A stretch of 64,000 bases of DNA from Teichococcus aestuarii (GCF_003116135.1 NZ_PDOA01000001.1:1-64000), one strand, 5' to 3'; counted from the first letter of the stretch, positions 1-7,703 are shown. Numbers and translations: made by a program. Notes: generated by a model from the letters alone, not told the origin.

Positions 1-1
1 G

Positions 2-118
2 AACCTTTGGGCCCGCCTCAAAGAATGGCGTGCCGTCGCCACCCGCTACGAGAAGACCGCCCGATCCTTCATCGGCATCCTCTGCCTCGCAGCAGCCGCC
101 GACTGGCTCAAGCTCTAA
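2..118 (+). mobile_element. IS5-family transposase, C-terminal fragment at window edge
   Basis: The first 38 codons read NLWARLKEWRAVATRYEKTA and then a hydrophobic tail ending in DWLKL and TAA. The block N-L-x-A-R-L-K-x-W-R-x-V-A-T-R-Y is typical of the extreme C-terminus of IS5-family DDE transposases, just after the last catalytic Glu. The rest of the element lies to the left of the window, so completeness cannot be judged. The right end of the IS must lie between the stop codon and about position 131, where a chromosomal repeat begins. No terminal inverted repeat or target duplication can be confirmed from one end. Confidence 0.8.
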
Positions 119-956
119 CAGGCCCTAGTGCGCCGCCAAACTCGAAAAGTCTTTTTGCTTCTTTTTCTTCAGAAAAAGAAGAAGCTGTCACCGCGAAGGG
201 CCGGAGCGTCACCGCCTCCCCCCGCCGCGCCACCAGCACATGGTTGGGCGGTATGGGCTGCCAGCCGGCGCCGCGCTCATCCACCGGCTCCGAGACCACC
301 ATCACGCCGCCGCAGCCCTCGCGCCAGTAGAGGGTGGGCGGGTGCGCGTCGGAGGACCAGCGGAAGCAGGTGAGGGTCTCGCCATCGCTGTGCGCGGCGG
401 CGAAGCGCAGCGGCGCGCGGATGCCGGCCTCTCGCATCATCCCCAGCACGCGGCCGAGGGTGCGGGAGAGGGCCGGGGCCGGCGCCTCTGCCAGCCCGTC
501 TGCCAGGGCGGCGAGGAACAGCGCCTCCGTGTCGCCCGTGCCCTGGCGGTGGGCGTAGAGCGAATCCGGGATCAGCGCCTCGATGCGCCGCTTGATGCGG
601 AGGTAGTCCCCCACCTGCCCGTTGTGCATGAAGAGCTGCCGCCCGTGGCTGAAGGGGTGGCAGTTGGCGCGCGTGGTGGAGGTGCCGGTGGAGGCGCGCA
701 CATGCGCGAAGAACAGGCGCGAGCGCACCTGGGCGCAGAGCGAGCGAAGGTTCTCGTCCGACCAGGCGGGGCGGATCTCGCGGTAGAGGCCCGGCTCCTC
801 CCGCTCGCCATACCAGCCGAGGCCGAAGCCGTCGCCATTGGTGGCGGTCTTGCCCTCGTCGGCGTGCATCGACTGGTGGATCAGCGAATGGCGCGGGGCG
901 CAGACGAGATCCGAGAGGAAGATGGGTTCGCCCAGATAGGCGAGGAAGCGGCACAT
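108..956 (-). CDS. Class II glutamine amidotransferase (YafJ-like), repeat-encoded tail
   Basis: This 282-residue protein starts MCRFLAY, so removal of Met exposes Cys2, the N-terminal nucleophile of type-II (Ntn) amidotransferases. Other family signatures are GDGFGLGWYG (about 41-50), the HVRAST block (85-90) and HNGQVGDY (111-118). No synthase domain follows, as in YafJ/DUG3-type proteins that hydrolyse glutamine or gamma-glutamyl peptides; the true substrate is unknown. YafJ-like proteins are usually near 255 residues. Here residues about 256-282 (including SSFSEEKEAKRLFEFGG) are encoded by the composite repeat and the edge of the IS, and the stop overlaps the transposase 3' end in antisense. 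The core is intact, so the enzyme is probably active. It lies downstream of pyrE on the same strand. Confidence 0.88.
   Translation of the reverse strand: MCRFLAYLGEPIFLSDLVCAPRHSLIHQSMHADEGKTATNGDGFGLGWYGEREEPGLYREIRPAWSDENLRSLCAQVRSRLFFAHVRASTGTSTTRANCHPFSHGRQLFMHNGQVGDYLRIKRRIEALIPDSLYAHRQGTGDTEALFLAALADGLAEAPAPALSRTLGRVLGMMREAGIRAPLRFAAAHSDGETLTCFRWSSDAHPPTLYWREGCGGVMVVSEPVDERGAGWQPIPPNHVLVARRGEAVTLRPFAVTASSFSEEKEAKRLFEFGGALGPVRA
131..181. repeat. Composite palindrome copy A (half element, next to IS end)
   Basis: The arms CTTCTTTTTC (158-167) and GAAAAAGAAG (172-181) form a 10-bp stem with loop TTCA. The stem is preceded by CTCGAAAAGTCTTTTTG and by one arm of a GC block (CGCCGCCAAA). 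The same AT hairpin and spacer occur at 7650-7694, 16284-16320 and 27859-27894. The second half of the composite is missing here and is replaced by the end of the IS. The hairpin is translated in the amidotransferase frame on the minus strand. Confidence 0.85.
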
Positions 957-1120
957 CGGCGACGGGGTCCGGTCAGGAAAGTGTCATCATTCCTTCCGGA
1001 ACCCCTCTGCCGCAACGGTGGCGTGGCCATGGCCGGGGCGCGGGCGCAGGATTCGGCGCCACCGTCGCCGCCCGGACACGCCGGGGGCGGGCGGCCCCCG
1101 CCGCCCGGCTCCCCGCGTCC

Positions 1121-1831
1121 TCAGGCGAGCTTGGCTTCCTCGACGCTGCCGACGCCGCCATGCGCCTTGGACCAGCCGGTGGGGTCCTCCAGGAACTTGC
1201 GGACCTCCTTCAGCGCGCCCTCGGCGAAGTAGGGGCGCTCGCGGCACACCTCCAGCACGTCCCACCAGGTGGCGAGGTGCAGCAGGTTGAGGTTGATCTC
1301 CTTCAGCCGCTCCTGGCCGCCCGGGAACACGCCGTAGAAGAACACCACGAAGGTGTCGTTGCAGATGGCGCCAGCGTCGCGCAGCGCCTGGGCGAAGCGG
1401 ATCTTGCTGGCGCCGTCCGTCGTCAGGTCCTCGACCAGCAGGGTGCGCTTGCCCTCGGGCACGTCGCCCTCGATCTGCGCGTTGCGGCCGAAGCCCTTGG
1501 GCTTCTTCCGCACATAGGACATCGGCGCCATCATCCGGTCGGCGATCCAGGCGGCGTAGGGGATGCCGGCCGTCTCGCCGCCCGTCACCGCCTCGATCGT
1601 CTCGTAGCCGATGTGGCGGCCGATCTTCTCCACCGCCAGGTCGCAGATGCGGTTGCGCGCGCGGGGGAAGGAGATGATCTTGCGGCAGTCGATGTAGACG
1701 GGGCTCTTCCAGCCGCTGGTGAAGGTGTAGGGCTCCTCGGGCCGGAAGTTGACGGCCTTGATCTCCAGCAGGATGCGGGCGGTGGTGAGCGCGGCGTCGC
1801 GGTCCCAGTCGGAGGCGTGGGTCGAGGGCAT
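1121..1831 (-). CDS. pyrE: Orotate phosphoribosyltransferase
   Basis: This 236-residue enzyme transfers orotate to PRPP to make OMP in de novo pyrimidine synthesis in the cytoplasm. The PRPP-binding motif [10 protein letters not shown] lies at 133-142, with the expected [10 protein letters not shown] loop near 84-93 and the orotate-side motif [12 protein letters not shown] near 37-48. The long upstream frame is GC-driven. The start at 1831 has AAAGGAGA about 12 nt upstream and gives a normal family length. It is divergent from the ELM1-family gene. A GC-rich inverted repeat without a T tract lies just after the stop (about 1080-1115). Confidence 0.95.
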   Translation of the reverse strand: MPSTHASDWDRDAALTTARILLEIKAVNFRPEEPYTFTSGWKSPVYIDCRKIISFPRARNRICDLAVEKIGRHIGYETIEAVTGGETAGIPYAAWIADRMMAPMSYVRKKPKGFGRNAQIEGDVPEGKRTLLVEDLTTDGASKIRFAQALRDAGAICNDTFVVFFYGVFPGGQERLKEINLNLLHLATWWDVLEVCRERPYFAEGALKEVRKFLEDPTGWSKAHGGVGSVEEAKLA

Positions 1832-1879
1832 GGCAGGGGCTTCTCCTTTTACGGCGGTTCGTAACGCCGGGCGCCCGGT

Positions 1880-1930
1880 GCGTCCATGACAGAGTGGCGT
1901 CCATGACAGAGTGGCGTCCATGACGGATGC
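1880..1930 (+). repeat. Three tandem 17-bp units carrying ATG codons
   Basis: Units start at 1880, 1897 and 1914. The first two are identical (GCGTCCATGACAGAGTG) and the third matches for 13 bases before diverging into the coding sequence. Each unit holds an ATG (1886, 1903, 1920). As 17 is not a multiple of 3, the three ATGs fall in different frames. The first two open the seven-codon frame MTEWRP-stop, and the second of these stops overlaps the third ATG as ATGA. Confidence 0.9.
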
Positions 1931-2867
1931 GCGCCCGGTGTGGGTGCTGGCCGATCCGCGCGCCGGCACGGCGGCGCAGGCGCTGGGCATCGCCGAGCGG
2001 CTGGACGCGCCCTTCCGCGTGATTCCGCTGGAATGGGGCCCGCTGGCGCGGCTGCCCTGGCCGGTGCCCACGCTGGCGGGGCTGACCGGCGCGGCACGGG
2101 CGGGCATCCGGCCGCCCCAGGGCACGCCGCACTGGCCGCGGCTGGTGCTCTCGGCCGGGCGGCGCTCGGCGCCGGTGGCGCGCTGGCTGGCGCGGCGCGG
2201 CGCGCGCACCGTGCACGCCATGCGGCCGGGCTTCGGCGCGGCGGGGTTCGACCTGCTGGTGATCGGCCGGCACGACGCGCCGGCGGCGGCGCCCAACATC
2301 CTGCCCATCCTCGGCGCCTGCCACCGGATGAGCCCGCGCCGGCTGGCGGAGGCGCGGGCGGAGTGGGCCGCCCTGGCGGCGCTGCCCGCGCCGCGCGTGG
2401 CGCTGCTGCTGGGCGGCGCGGTGCGGGGGGAGGGGCTGGAGCCGGCGCTGGCGGCCGGGCTGGCGCGGCAGGCGGCGGGCCTCGGCGGCAGCGTGCTGGC
2501 CACCACCAGCCGGCGCAGCGGCACGGCGGCGACCCTGGCGGTGGCGGCGGCCCTGGCCGGCACGCCGCACCGCCTGCATGGCTGGGGCAGCACCGGCCCC
2601 AACCCCTATGCCGGCTTCCTCGCCTGGGCCGACATCATCGTTGCGACGGGCGACTCGGTCTCCATGCTGAGCGAGGCGCTTGCCACCGCCGCGCCCCTCC
2701 TCATCGCCGAGACCACGGAGGCGCCGCGCCACCGGCGGCTGTGGCGCAGCCTCTACGAGGCCGGCCAGGCCCGGCCGCTCGACGCGGCGCCCGGGCCCTT
2801 CGCCCGCGCGCCGCTCGACGAGGTGGCGCGCGTCGCGGCGACGATCCGGCTGCGCGGCTGGCTCTGA
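1920..2867 (+). CDS. ELM1/GtrOC1-family protein (mitochondrial fission ELM1-like)
   Basis: This 315-residue protein begins [17 protein letters not shown] and has the features of the ELM1 family: an early [11 protein letters not shown] segment, a Rossmann-like [17 protein letters not shown] segment, and [11 protein letters not shown] followed by [16 protein letters not shown]. The last block resembles the nucleotide-sugar site of GT-B glycosyltransferases. Bacterial members are often near envelope genes, but none are adjacent here and the biochemical role is not established. Start choice: the ATG at 1920 gives the natural N-terminus, and an in-frame GTG at 1911 would add three residues. No convincing Shine-Dalgarno is seen. 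The gene start lies in a 17-bp tandem repeat, which suggests coupling from short upstream frames. Confidence 0.85.
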   Translation: MTDARPVWVLADPRAGTAAQALGIAERLDAPFRVIPLEWGPLARLPWPVPTLAGLTGAARAGIRPPQGTPHWPRLVLSAGRRSAPVARWLARRGARTVHAMRPGFGAAGFDLLVIGRHDAPAAAPNILPILGACHRMSPRRLAEARAEWAALAALPAPRVALLLGGAVRGEGLEPALAAGLARQAAGLGGSVLATTSRRSGTAATLAVAAALAGTPHRLHGWGSTGPNPYAGFLAWADIIVATGDSVSMLSEALATAAPLLIAETTEAPRHRRLWRSLYEAGQARPLDAAPGPFARAPLDEVARVAATIRLRGWL

Positions 2868-2949
2868 GGCGGGGGAGGGCGTCTTGCCGGGCCGCGGCGG
2901 TGGCGGCACTGTGTCGGCAGTCGACACGACACCGGAGAAGAACGCGCCC

Positions 2950-4023
2950 ATGTCCCGATCCTATCGCATCGCCGTCGTCCCTGGGGATGGCATCGGCAAG
3001 GAGACCGTGCCCGAGGGGCTGCGCGTGCTGGATGCCGCGGCGCGGCGCTTCGGCTTCGACCTCAAGCTCGACCACTACGACTGGTCCTGCGAGACCTACA
3101 AGAACACCGGCCGCATGATGCCGGAGGACGGGCTGGAGCGGCTCGGCGAGAGCGACAGCATCTTCCTCGGCGCCGTGGGCTGGCCGGGGGTGCCGGACCA
3201 TGTCTCGCTGTGGGGCCTGCTGATCCCGATCCGCCGCGGCTTCGACCAGTATATCAGCCTGCGCCCCTGCAAGCTGATGCCCGGCACCAAGACCCCGCTG
3301 GCCAATCGCGGCCCGGCCGATATCGACTTCTACGTGGTGCGCGAGAACACCGAGGGCGAGTACTCCTCCTCCGGTGGCCGCATGTTCGAGGGCACGCCGC
3401 GCGAGTTCGTCAGCCAGGAGAGCGTGTTCACCCGCCACGGCGTGGACCGGGTGCTGAAATACGCCTTCGAGCTGGCGCAGACGCGGCCGCGCAAGAAGCT
3501 GACGAGCGCCACCAAGTCCAACGGCATCACCTTCACCATGCCCTACTGGGACGAGCGCTTCGCCGAGATGGCCAAGTCCTATCCCGGCATCACCACCGAC
3601 CAGTTCCACATCGACATCCTCTGCGCCCACTTCGTGCAGCACCCGGACTGGTTCGACGTGGTGGTGGGCTCCAACCTGTTCGGCGACATCCTCTCGGATC
3701 TCGGCCCGGCGGTGGCGGGCTCCATCGGCATCGCGCCCTCGGCCAACATCAACCCCGAGAAGGCGCATCCCTCGATGTTCGAGCCGGTGCACGGCTCGGC
3801 GCCGGACATCGCCGGCAAGTTCATCTGCAACCCGATCGGCCAGATCTGGTCCGGCGCGATGATGCTGGAGCACCTGGGCGAGAAGGAGGCGGCGGACGCC
3901 ATCCTGCGCTGCATCGAGAAGCTGCTGGCCGAAGGCGGGCCGCGCACGCGCGACCTGGGCGGCCAGGCCGGCACCGAGGATGTGGGCCGCGCCCTGGCCC
4001 AGGCCGTCGCGGCCGGCGGCTGA
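2950..4023 (+). CDS. Tartrate dehydrogenase/decarboxylase-like (beta-decarboxylating dehydrogenase)
   Basis: This 357-residue protein belongs to the isocitrate/isopropylmalate dehydrogenase superfamily. Visible features are VVPGDGIGKE at the N-terminus, the substrate-loop arginine region SLRPCKL, YVVRENTEGEYS, the metal-site Asp residues in NLFGDILSDLGP, and the NAD-binding block EPVHGSAPDIAGK. Length, the WPGVPDHVSLWGLLIPIRR insert and the absence of a leu cluster point to the TtuC/YeaU tartrate or D-malate branch, using NAD with Mn or Mg. Choosing among tartrate, D-malate and isopropylmalate is an inference. The start has GGAGAAG about 11 nt upstream. It follows the ELM1-like gene by 82 nt on the same strand. 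Confidence 0.85.
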   Translation: MSRSYRIAVVPGDGIGKETVPEGLRVLDAAARRFGFDLKLDHYDWSCETYKNTGRMMPEDGLERLGESDSIFLGAVGWPGVPDHVSLWGLLIPIRRGFDQYISLRPCKLMPGTKTPLANRGPADIDFYVVRENTEGEYSSSGGRMFEGTPREFVSQESVFTRHGVDRVLKYAFELAQTRPRKKLTSATKSNGITFTMPYWDERFAEMAKSYPGITTDQFHIDILCAHFVQHPDWFDVVVGSNLFGDILSDLGPAVAGSIGIAPSANINPEKAHPSMFEPVHGSAPDIAGKFICNPIGQIWSGAMMLEHLGEKEAADAILRCIEKLLAEGGPRTRDLGGQAGTEDVGRALAQAVAAGG

Positions 4024-4134
4024 CGCCACGGGGCGTGGCCGGCCGTCATCGGCCACGCTTGCCGGATCGGCGCCGGACCCCGACAAAGGGGCGGTGCCGA
4101 CCCGGCGGACCGGGCCTGGACGGGCATAGGAAAC

Positions 4135-4163
4135 TTGAACGCCTGTTCAGATGAGACTATAAC
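4135..4163 (+). promoter_or_regulatory. Sigma-70-type promoter for the 79-residue gene
   Basis: TTGAAC (4135-4140) and TATAAC (4158-4163) are separated by exactly 17 nt, each one or two bases off consensus. This AT-richer patch stands out against its surroundings and points directly at the small downstream gene. Confidence 0.7.
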
Positions 4164-4176
4164 TCCCCAGGGATGA

Positions 4177-4206
4177 GTTGCGAGCGATTCTCATTTGTCT
4201 CGCAAC
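4177..4206 (+). promoter_or_regulatory. 5'-leader inverted repeat enclosing a Fur-like half site
   Basis: A perfect 8-bp inverted repeat GTTGCGAG (4177-4184) and CTCGCAAC (4199-4206) encloses GATTCTCATT, which resembles half of a Fur box. It starts about 8-14 nt after the predicted transcription start and ends 3 nt before the Shine-Dalgarno. It could be an operator downstream of the promoter or an RNA hairpin controlling ribosome access. Confidence 0.5.
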
Positions 4207-4222
4207 TGCAGGAGTAATGCGG

Positions 4223-4462
4223 ATGGGCATCGATTTCAGCCACATCACCCGGCGTTGCGAGCGGGCGGTGGTGACTGCGTATCGCGAGCTGCGGGAGACG
4301 GGGAATGACGACCTGTCGTCCTTCCGTGCCTGCACGGCCCTGTACCGGATTCACCATCCGGAAGCCTCGGTGAACGAGGCGCGGCGGCTGGTCTCCGAAT
4401 GGATCGACCACCATGTGGTGCGGGGCGAATCCGGCCCCACCGATGGCTGCGACTGCCCCTGA
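4223..4462 (+). CDS. Conserved-looking 79-residue protein of unknown function
   Basis: I do not recognise this protein. It begins MGIDFSHITRRCERAV, appears all-alpha and mildly acidic, and ends in a Cys-containing tail (DGCDCP) that could bind metal. The start at 4223 has AGGAG (4210-4214) at 8-nt spacing; an ATG at 4217 is too close to the same site. It is monocistronic, with a consensus-like promoter upstream and a canonical terminator downstream, which supports a genuine independently regulated gene. A Fur-like half site in the leader hints at iron or metal control, but this is inference only. Confidence 0.75.
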   Translation: MGIDFSHITRRCERAVVTAYRELRETGNDDLSSFRACTALYRIHHPEASVNEARRLVSEWIDHHVVRGESGPTDGCDCP

Positions 4463-4486
4463 GGCGGCACCCGCGCGGGTGAGAGG

Positions 4487-4515
4487 AAGCCGCCCGTCGC
4501 CGGGCGGCTTTTTTT
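4487..4515 (+). terminator. Rho-independent terminator
   Basis: The stem AAGCCGCCCG (4487-4496) pairs perfectly with CGGGCGGCTT (4501-4510) over a 4-nt loop and is followed by a T run to 4515. It ends the 79-residue gene and faces the 3' end of the gamma-glutamyltransferase gene. Confidence 0.9.
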
Positions 4516-4533
4516 ATGGGCGGGGCGGGCGCT

Positions 4534-6234
4534 TCAGCGCTGCGCCACGTCCGGGTTGAAGCGCACATCCGGCCGCGCCAGCCCGCCCGAGAGGCCGACC
4601 GGCGTGCCATCCGCCCGCCAGCAGGCGGCGCCCTCGATCATGCCGTCCGCGCGGAAGCGCACCGCGCCCATGCCGCCGCCGATATGCTTCACGCGCTGCA
4701 CCCGGTGGCCGAGGGCGGTGAGCTTCGCCTCCGCCTCGGCCGAGACGGTGGGCTCCAGCTCCAGCACGTGGCCCTGGGTCCAGATGCGCGGCGCCTCCAC
4801 CGCGTCCTGCAACTCCATGCCGTGGTCGATCAGGTTGATCACCGCCTGCATGGCCGAGCCGAAGATGCGCAGGCCCCCCGGCAGGCCGAGCGCGAAGGCC
4901 GGCTTGCCGTCCTTCCGCACGATGGTGGGCGCCATCGAGGTGAAGACCCGCTTGCCCGGCGCCACGGAGAGCGCGCGGCCCGGATGCGGGTCGAAATTGT
5001 ACATGTAGTTGTTGGCGATCAGCCCGGTGCCGGGGATCGAGAAGCGGGCCCCGAACAGGCTGTTGATGGTCTGGGTGGAGGCGACGATGTTGCCGGCCGA
5101 ATCCGCCACCGTGACATGGGTGGTGTTGGCCGATTCGGCGAGGATCTCGCCGGGCGGGATGCCGGGGGTCCAGTCCTGCGCCGCGTCCTCGCGCAGCAGG
5201 GCGCGGCGGCTGGCGGCGTAGTCCTTGCTGGTCAGCAGTTCCACCGGCACCTTGACGAAGGCCGGGTCGGCGGTGGCGGCGCCGCGGTCGGCGAAGCCCA
5301 TCTTCAGCGCCTCGGCCAGCAGGTGGATGGTCGCCGCGCTGCCGGAGCCGAGGGCCGCGAGGTCGTAGCCCTCCAGCAGGTTCAGCATCTGCGTCACATG
5401 CACGCCGGCGGAGGAGGGGGGCGGCGGCGCCAGCACCTCGAAGCCGCGGTAGTGGCCGACGATCGGCGCGCGCTCCGCCACGCGGTAGGCCTCCAGGTCG
5501 GCAAGGGTGATCAGTCCGCCGCTGGCCGCCATGTGCGCGGCCAGCGCCCGGCCCAGCTCGCCGCCATAGAGGGCGGAGGGGCCTTCCTGCGCGATCAGCC
5601 GCAGCGACTCCGCCAGCACCGGCTGGCGCAGCAGAATCCCTGGCGCCGGCGGCGCGCCATCGGGCAGGAAGGTGGCGGCAAGGCCGGGGTCGCGCGCCAG
5701 GTCCGCCGCCGCGTCGGCGATGGCGCCGGTGAGGTAGGCGGTGACGCGGAAGCCCTCGGCGGCGGCGCGGATGGCCGGGCGCAGCACCTCCTCCAGCGGC
5801 AGGGTGCCGTGCGCGGCCAGCGCCTGGCACCAGCCGGCCAGGGCGCCGGGCACGCCCATGGCCAGCACGCCCACCTTGTTCTCCAGCCCTTCCGTCTCCT
5901 GGTAGTCCGGCAGGGTGTCGGAGACGGGGCGGTACATGTCCGGCCGTGCGGCGGCGGGGGCGGTGGAGAGGCCGTCCAGCACCACATGCCGCCCATCGGC
6001 CAGGCGGATATGGGCCACGCCGCCGCCGAGGGTGCCGACCATCATCGGCTCCACCACCGTCAGGGTGAACAGCGCAGCGATGGCGGCGTCGATGGCGTTG
6101 CCGCCCGAAAGCAGCATCTCCGCCCCCGCCGCGGAGGCGACGGGGTGGTTGGTCACCACCATCCCCTTGCTCGCCAGCGCCGGCTGCTTCTCACGCGCGA
6201 AGGGGCTGCCGGCACGGGCCTGCCAGCCGCTCAT
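4534..6234 (-). CDS. Gamma-glutamyltransferase family protein
   Basis: This 566-residue Ntn-hydrolase is made as a proenzyme that cleaves itself before a Thr nucleophile. Here that is Thr371 in NTTHVTVADSAGN, followed by STQTINSLFG and a small subunit of about 196 residues. The large subunit contains GGNAIDAAIAALFTLTVVEP and GTLGGG. GGTs hydrolyse or transfer gamma-glutamyl groups, classically from glutathione. The N-terminus (MSGWQARAGSPFAREKQ) has no signal peptide, so it is probably cytoplasmic and may act on gamma-glutamyl intermediates. Its start overlaps the stop of the upstream C26 peptidase as ATGA, so the two are translationally coupled and probably work on related substrates. Confidence 0.93.
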   Translation of the reverse strand: MSGWQARAGSPFAREKQPALASKGMVVTNHPVASAAGAEMLLSGGNAIDAAIAALFTLTVVEPMMVGTLGGGVAHIRLADGRHVVLDGLSTAPAAARPDMYRPVSDTLPDYQETEGLENKVGVLAMGVPGALAGWCQALAAHGTLPLEEVLRPAIRAAAEGFRVTAYLTGAIADAAADLARDPGLAATFLPDGAPPAPGILLRQPVLAESLRLIAQEGPSALYGGELGRALAAHMAASGGLITLADLEAYRVAERAPIVGHYRGFEVLAPPPPSSAGVHVTQMLNLLEGYDLAALGSGSAATIHLLAEALKMGFADRGAATADPAFVKVPVELLTSKDYAASRRALLREDAAQDWTPGIPPGEILAESANTTHVTVADSAGNIVASTQTINSLFGARFSIPGTGLIANNYMYNFDPHPGRALSVAPGKRVFTSMAPTIVRKDGKPAFALGLPGGLRIFGSAMQAVINLIDHGMELQDAVEAPRIWTQGHVLELEPTVSAEAEAKLTALGHRVQRVKHIGGGMGAVRFRADGMIEGAACWRADGTPVGLSGGLARPDVRFNPDVAQR

Positions 6235-6977
6235 GGCGCCACCCCCGCGCAGGCAGCGCCGAAGGCGCGGAACAGGGCGGTGCTCGGCGCGTCCTCCTGG
6301 AAGCGCCACTCCGGGTGCCACTGCACGGCGAGCTGGAAGCCGGTGGCGGCTTCGGGGCGCAGCGCCTCCACCGTGCCGTCCGGCGCGAGCGCCTCCACGG
6401 CGAGACCGGGGGCGACACGGTCGATGCCCTGCATGTGCACGGAATTCACGCGGATCTCCTTCTGTCCGGTCACGGCGCGCAGCAGCCCCTCGGCGCTGAC
6501 GGCGTGACGGTGGCGGTAGCGTTCCTCGGGCGTCGTGCCCTGGCCGCGGTGGTCGTCGCGCCCCGGCAGCAGGTGCAGCCGGCCGTGCAGCGTGCCGCCG
6601 AAGGCCACGTTCATCTCCTGCAGCCCCCGGCAGATGGCTAGCACCGGCATCCCGCGCGCGATGGCGGCGCGGATCAGGGGCAGGGCGGTGGCATCGCGCG
6701 CCGGGTCCTCCAGTTCGCCCTCGGGCGGCGGGGCGCCGCCATAGAGGGCGGGCTGCACATTGCTCGGCGAGCCGGGGATGAGGAGCCCGTCCAGCCGGTC
6801 CAGGAAGCCCTCCACGTCGAGGCTGCCGGCCAGCGGCGGGATCAGCACGGGGCGGGCGCCGGCACCCTCGGCGAGGGCCAGCATGTAGCGGGAGGGGGTG
6901 GCGTGCTGCCAATGGCCGCCGAGGTCGCGGTGGCAGGCGGGCACGCCCACCCAGGGGCGGCGGGAGGAGGAGGGCAA
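6231..6977 (-). CDS. Class I amidotransferase-like C26 peptidase (gamma-glutamyl hydrolase, PuuD-like)
   Basis: This protein of about 248 residues has nucleophile Cys116 in AICRGLQEMN and the His of QWHPEW near the C-terminus, matching peptidase C26 enzymes such as gamma-glutamyl-GABA hydrolase. LIPGSPSNVQPALYG near 66-80 is the usual oxyanion/substrate region. The frame continues far upstream over the start of the divergent ankyrin gene, so an internal start is needed. A TTG at 6977 with CGGAG about 10 nt upstream gives the usual MxxxPxVGV start. The next choice is GTG, which would cut into the fold. It is coupled to the GGT gene by a 4-nt overlap. Confidence 0.85.
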   Translation of the reverse strand: MPSSSRRPWVGVPACHRDLGGHWQHATPSRYMLALAEGAGARPVLIPPLAGSLDVEGFLDRLDGLLIPGSPSNVQPALYGGAPPPEGELEDPARDATALPLIRAAIARGMPVLAICRGLQEMNVAFGGTLHGRLHLLPGRDDHRGQGTTPEERYRHRHAVSAEGLLRAVTGQKEIRVNSVHMQGIDRVAPGLAVEALAPDGTVEALRPEAATGFQLAVQWHPEWRFQEDAPSTALFRAFGAACAGVAP

Positions 6978-7092
6978 GGCGAGGCGGCTCCGGCGGCGTC
7001 TGAACGTGGTGCGGGCAGGCTCGCGCCGTGGGGCGGGGTTGTCCAGGGGGCGGGGGCGCCCCTTATCCGCAGCCGCAGAGGAGCCAGAGCCC

Positions 7093-7611
7093 ATGACCCA
7101 GGACAACCCCACCCCGCCGCCCGTGCCGGACGAGGAGGTGATCGCCTTCGCCGGGCATGTGTTCGGCTGCGCCCGTGCAGGCCAGGCGGAGGCGCTGGAC
7201 GGGTTCCTGCGCCAGGGCCTGCCGCCCAACCTGCGGAACGACAAGGGCGATACGCTGCTGATGCTGGCCGCCTATCACGGCCATGCCGAGGCGGTGCGGG
7301 TGCTGCTGGAGCATGGCGCGGACCCCGGGATCGTCAACGACCGGGGCCAGACGCCGCTGGCCGGCGCCGCCTTCAAGGGGGCGGCGGATGTGGTGGCGGT
7401 GCTGCTGGAGCATGGCGCGGCGGTGGATGGCAGCGGCCCCGATGGCCGCACCGCGCTGATGACGGCCGCGATGTTCAACCGCGTGGAGATTGTGCGGCAA
7501 TTACTGGCCGCCGGCGCCAACCCGGCGGCGCGGGACGCGATGGGCAACACCGCCGCGCAGGCGGCGATGGCGATGGGGGCGGCGGACACGGCGGCGATGC
7601 TGAAAGGGTAA
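7093..7611 (+). CDS. Ankyrin-repeat protein
   Basis: This 172-residue protein has about four ankyrin repeats, recognised by the pattern G-x-T-x-L-x-x-A-A-x-x-G-x-x-x-x-V-x-x-L-L-x-x-G-A-x: GDTLLMLAAYHGH, GQTPLAGAAFKGA, GRTALMTAAMFNR and GNTAAQAAMAMGA. No signal peptide or membrane segment is seen, so it is probably a cytosolic protein-binding scaffold; the partner is unknown. The start at 7093 has GAGGAG 10-15 nt upstream. It is divergent from the peptidase/GGT pair and convergent with the racemase, with composite palindrome copy B in between. Confidence 0.9.
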   Translation: MTQDNPTPPPVPDEEVIAFAGHVFGCARAGQAEALDGFLRQGLPPNLRNDKGDTLLMLAAYHGHAEAVRVLLEHGADPGIVNDRGQTPLAGAAFKGAADVVAVLLEHGAAVDGSGPDGRTALMTAAMFNRVEIVRQLLAAGANPAARDAMGNTAAQAAMAMGAADTAAMLKG

Positions 7612-7621
7612 CCGTGGGTTC

Positions 7622-7694
7622 GGCGCTGCGCGGATGAATGGCGCAGCGCCCAACTCGAAAAGTCTTTTTGCTTCTTTTTCTTCAGAAAAAGAAG
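7622..7694. repeat. Composite palindrome copy B (GC stem plus AT hairpin) between convergent genes
   Basis: A perfect 10-bp GC stem (GGCGCTGCGC 7622-7631, GCGCAGCGCC 7641-7650) is followed by CAACTCGAAAAGTCTTTTTG. Then comes the AT hairpin with arms CTTCTTTTTC (7671-7680) and GAAAAAGAAG (7685-7694). On the plus strand the GC stem is followed by T-rich sequence, as in an intrinsic terminator. It lies between the ankyrin gene and the racemase gene. Confidence 0.85.
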
Positions 7695-7703
7695 ATTCCT
7701 GAC

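Noticed and set aside
128-373. Small ORFs with FLLLFLQKKKK-like peptides at several places
   Set aside because: They are translations of the AT hairpin repeat on one strand and recur only because the repeat does. The tail on the amidotransferase is kept because it continues a real gene.
1080-1115. Strong GC inverted repeat downstream of pyrE as a terminator
   Set aside because: Alternative pairings are many and no T tract follows. It is mentioned with pyrE but not listed as a feature.
1121-2602. 493-codon frame extending pyrE upstream
   Set aside because: The extension overlaps the whole ELM1-family gene. The start at 1831 has a ribosome site and the right length.
4516-6507. Long open frame antisense to the GGT and C26 peptidase genes
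   Set aside because: GC-rich third positions create long shadow frames. The product is a His/Gly/Arg-rich string with no domains, while the other strand has full catalytic motifs.
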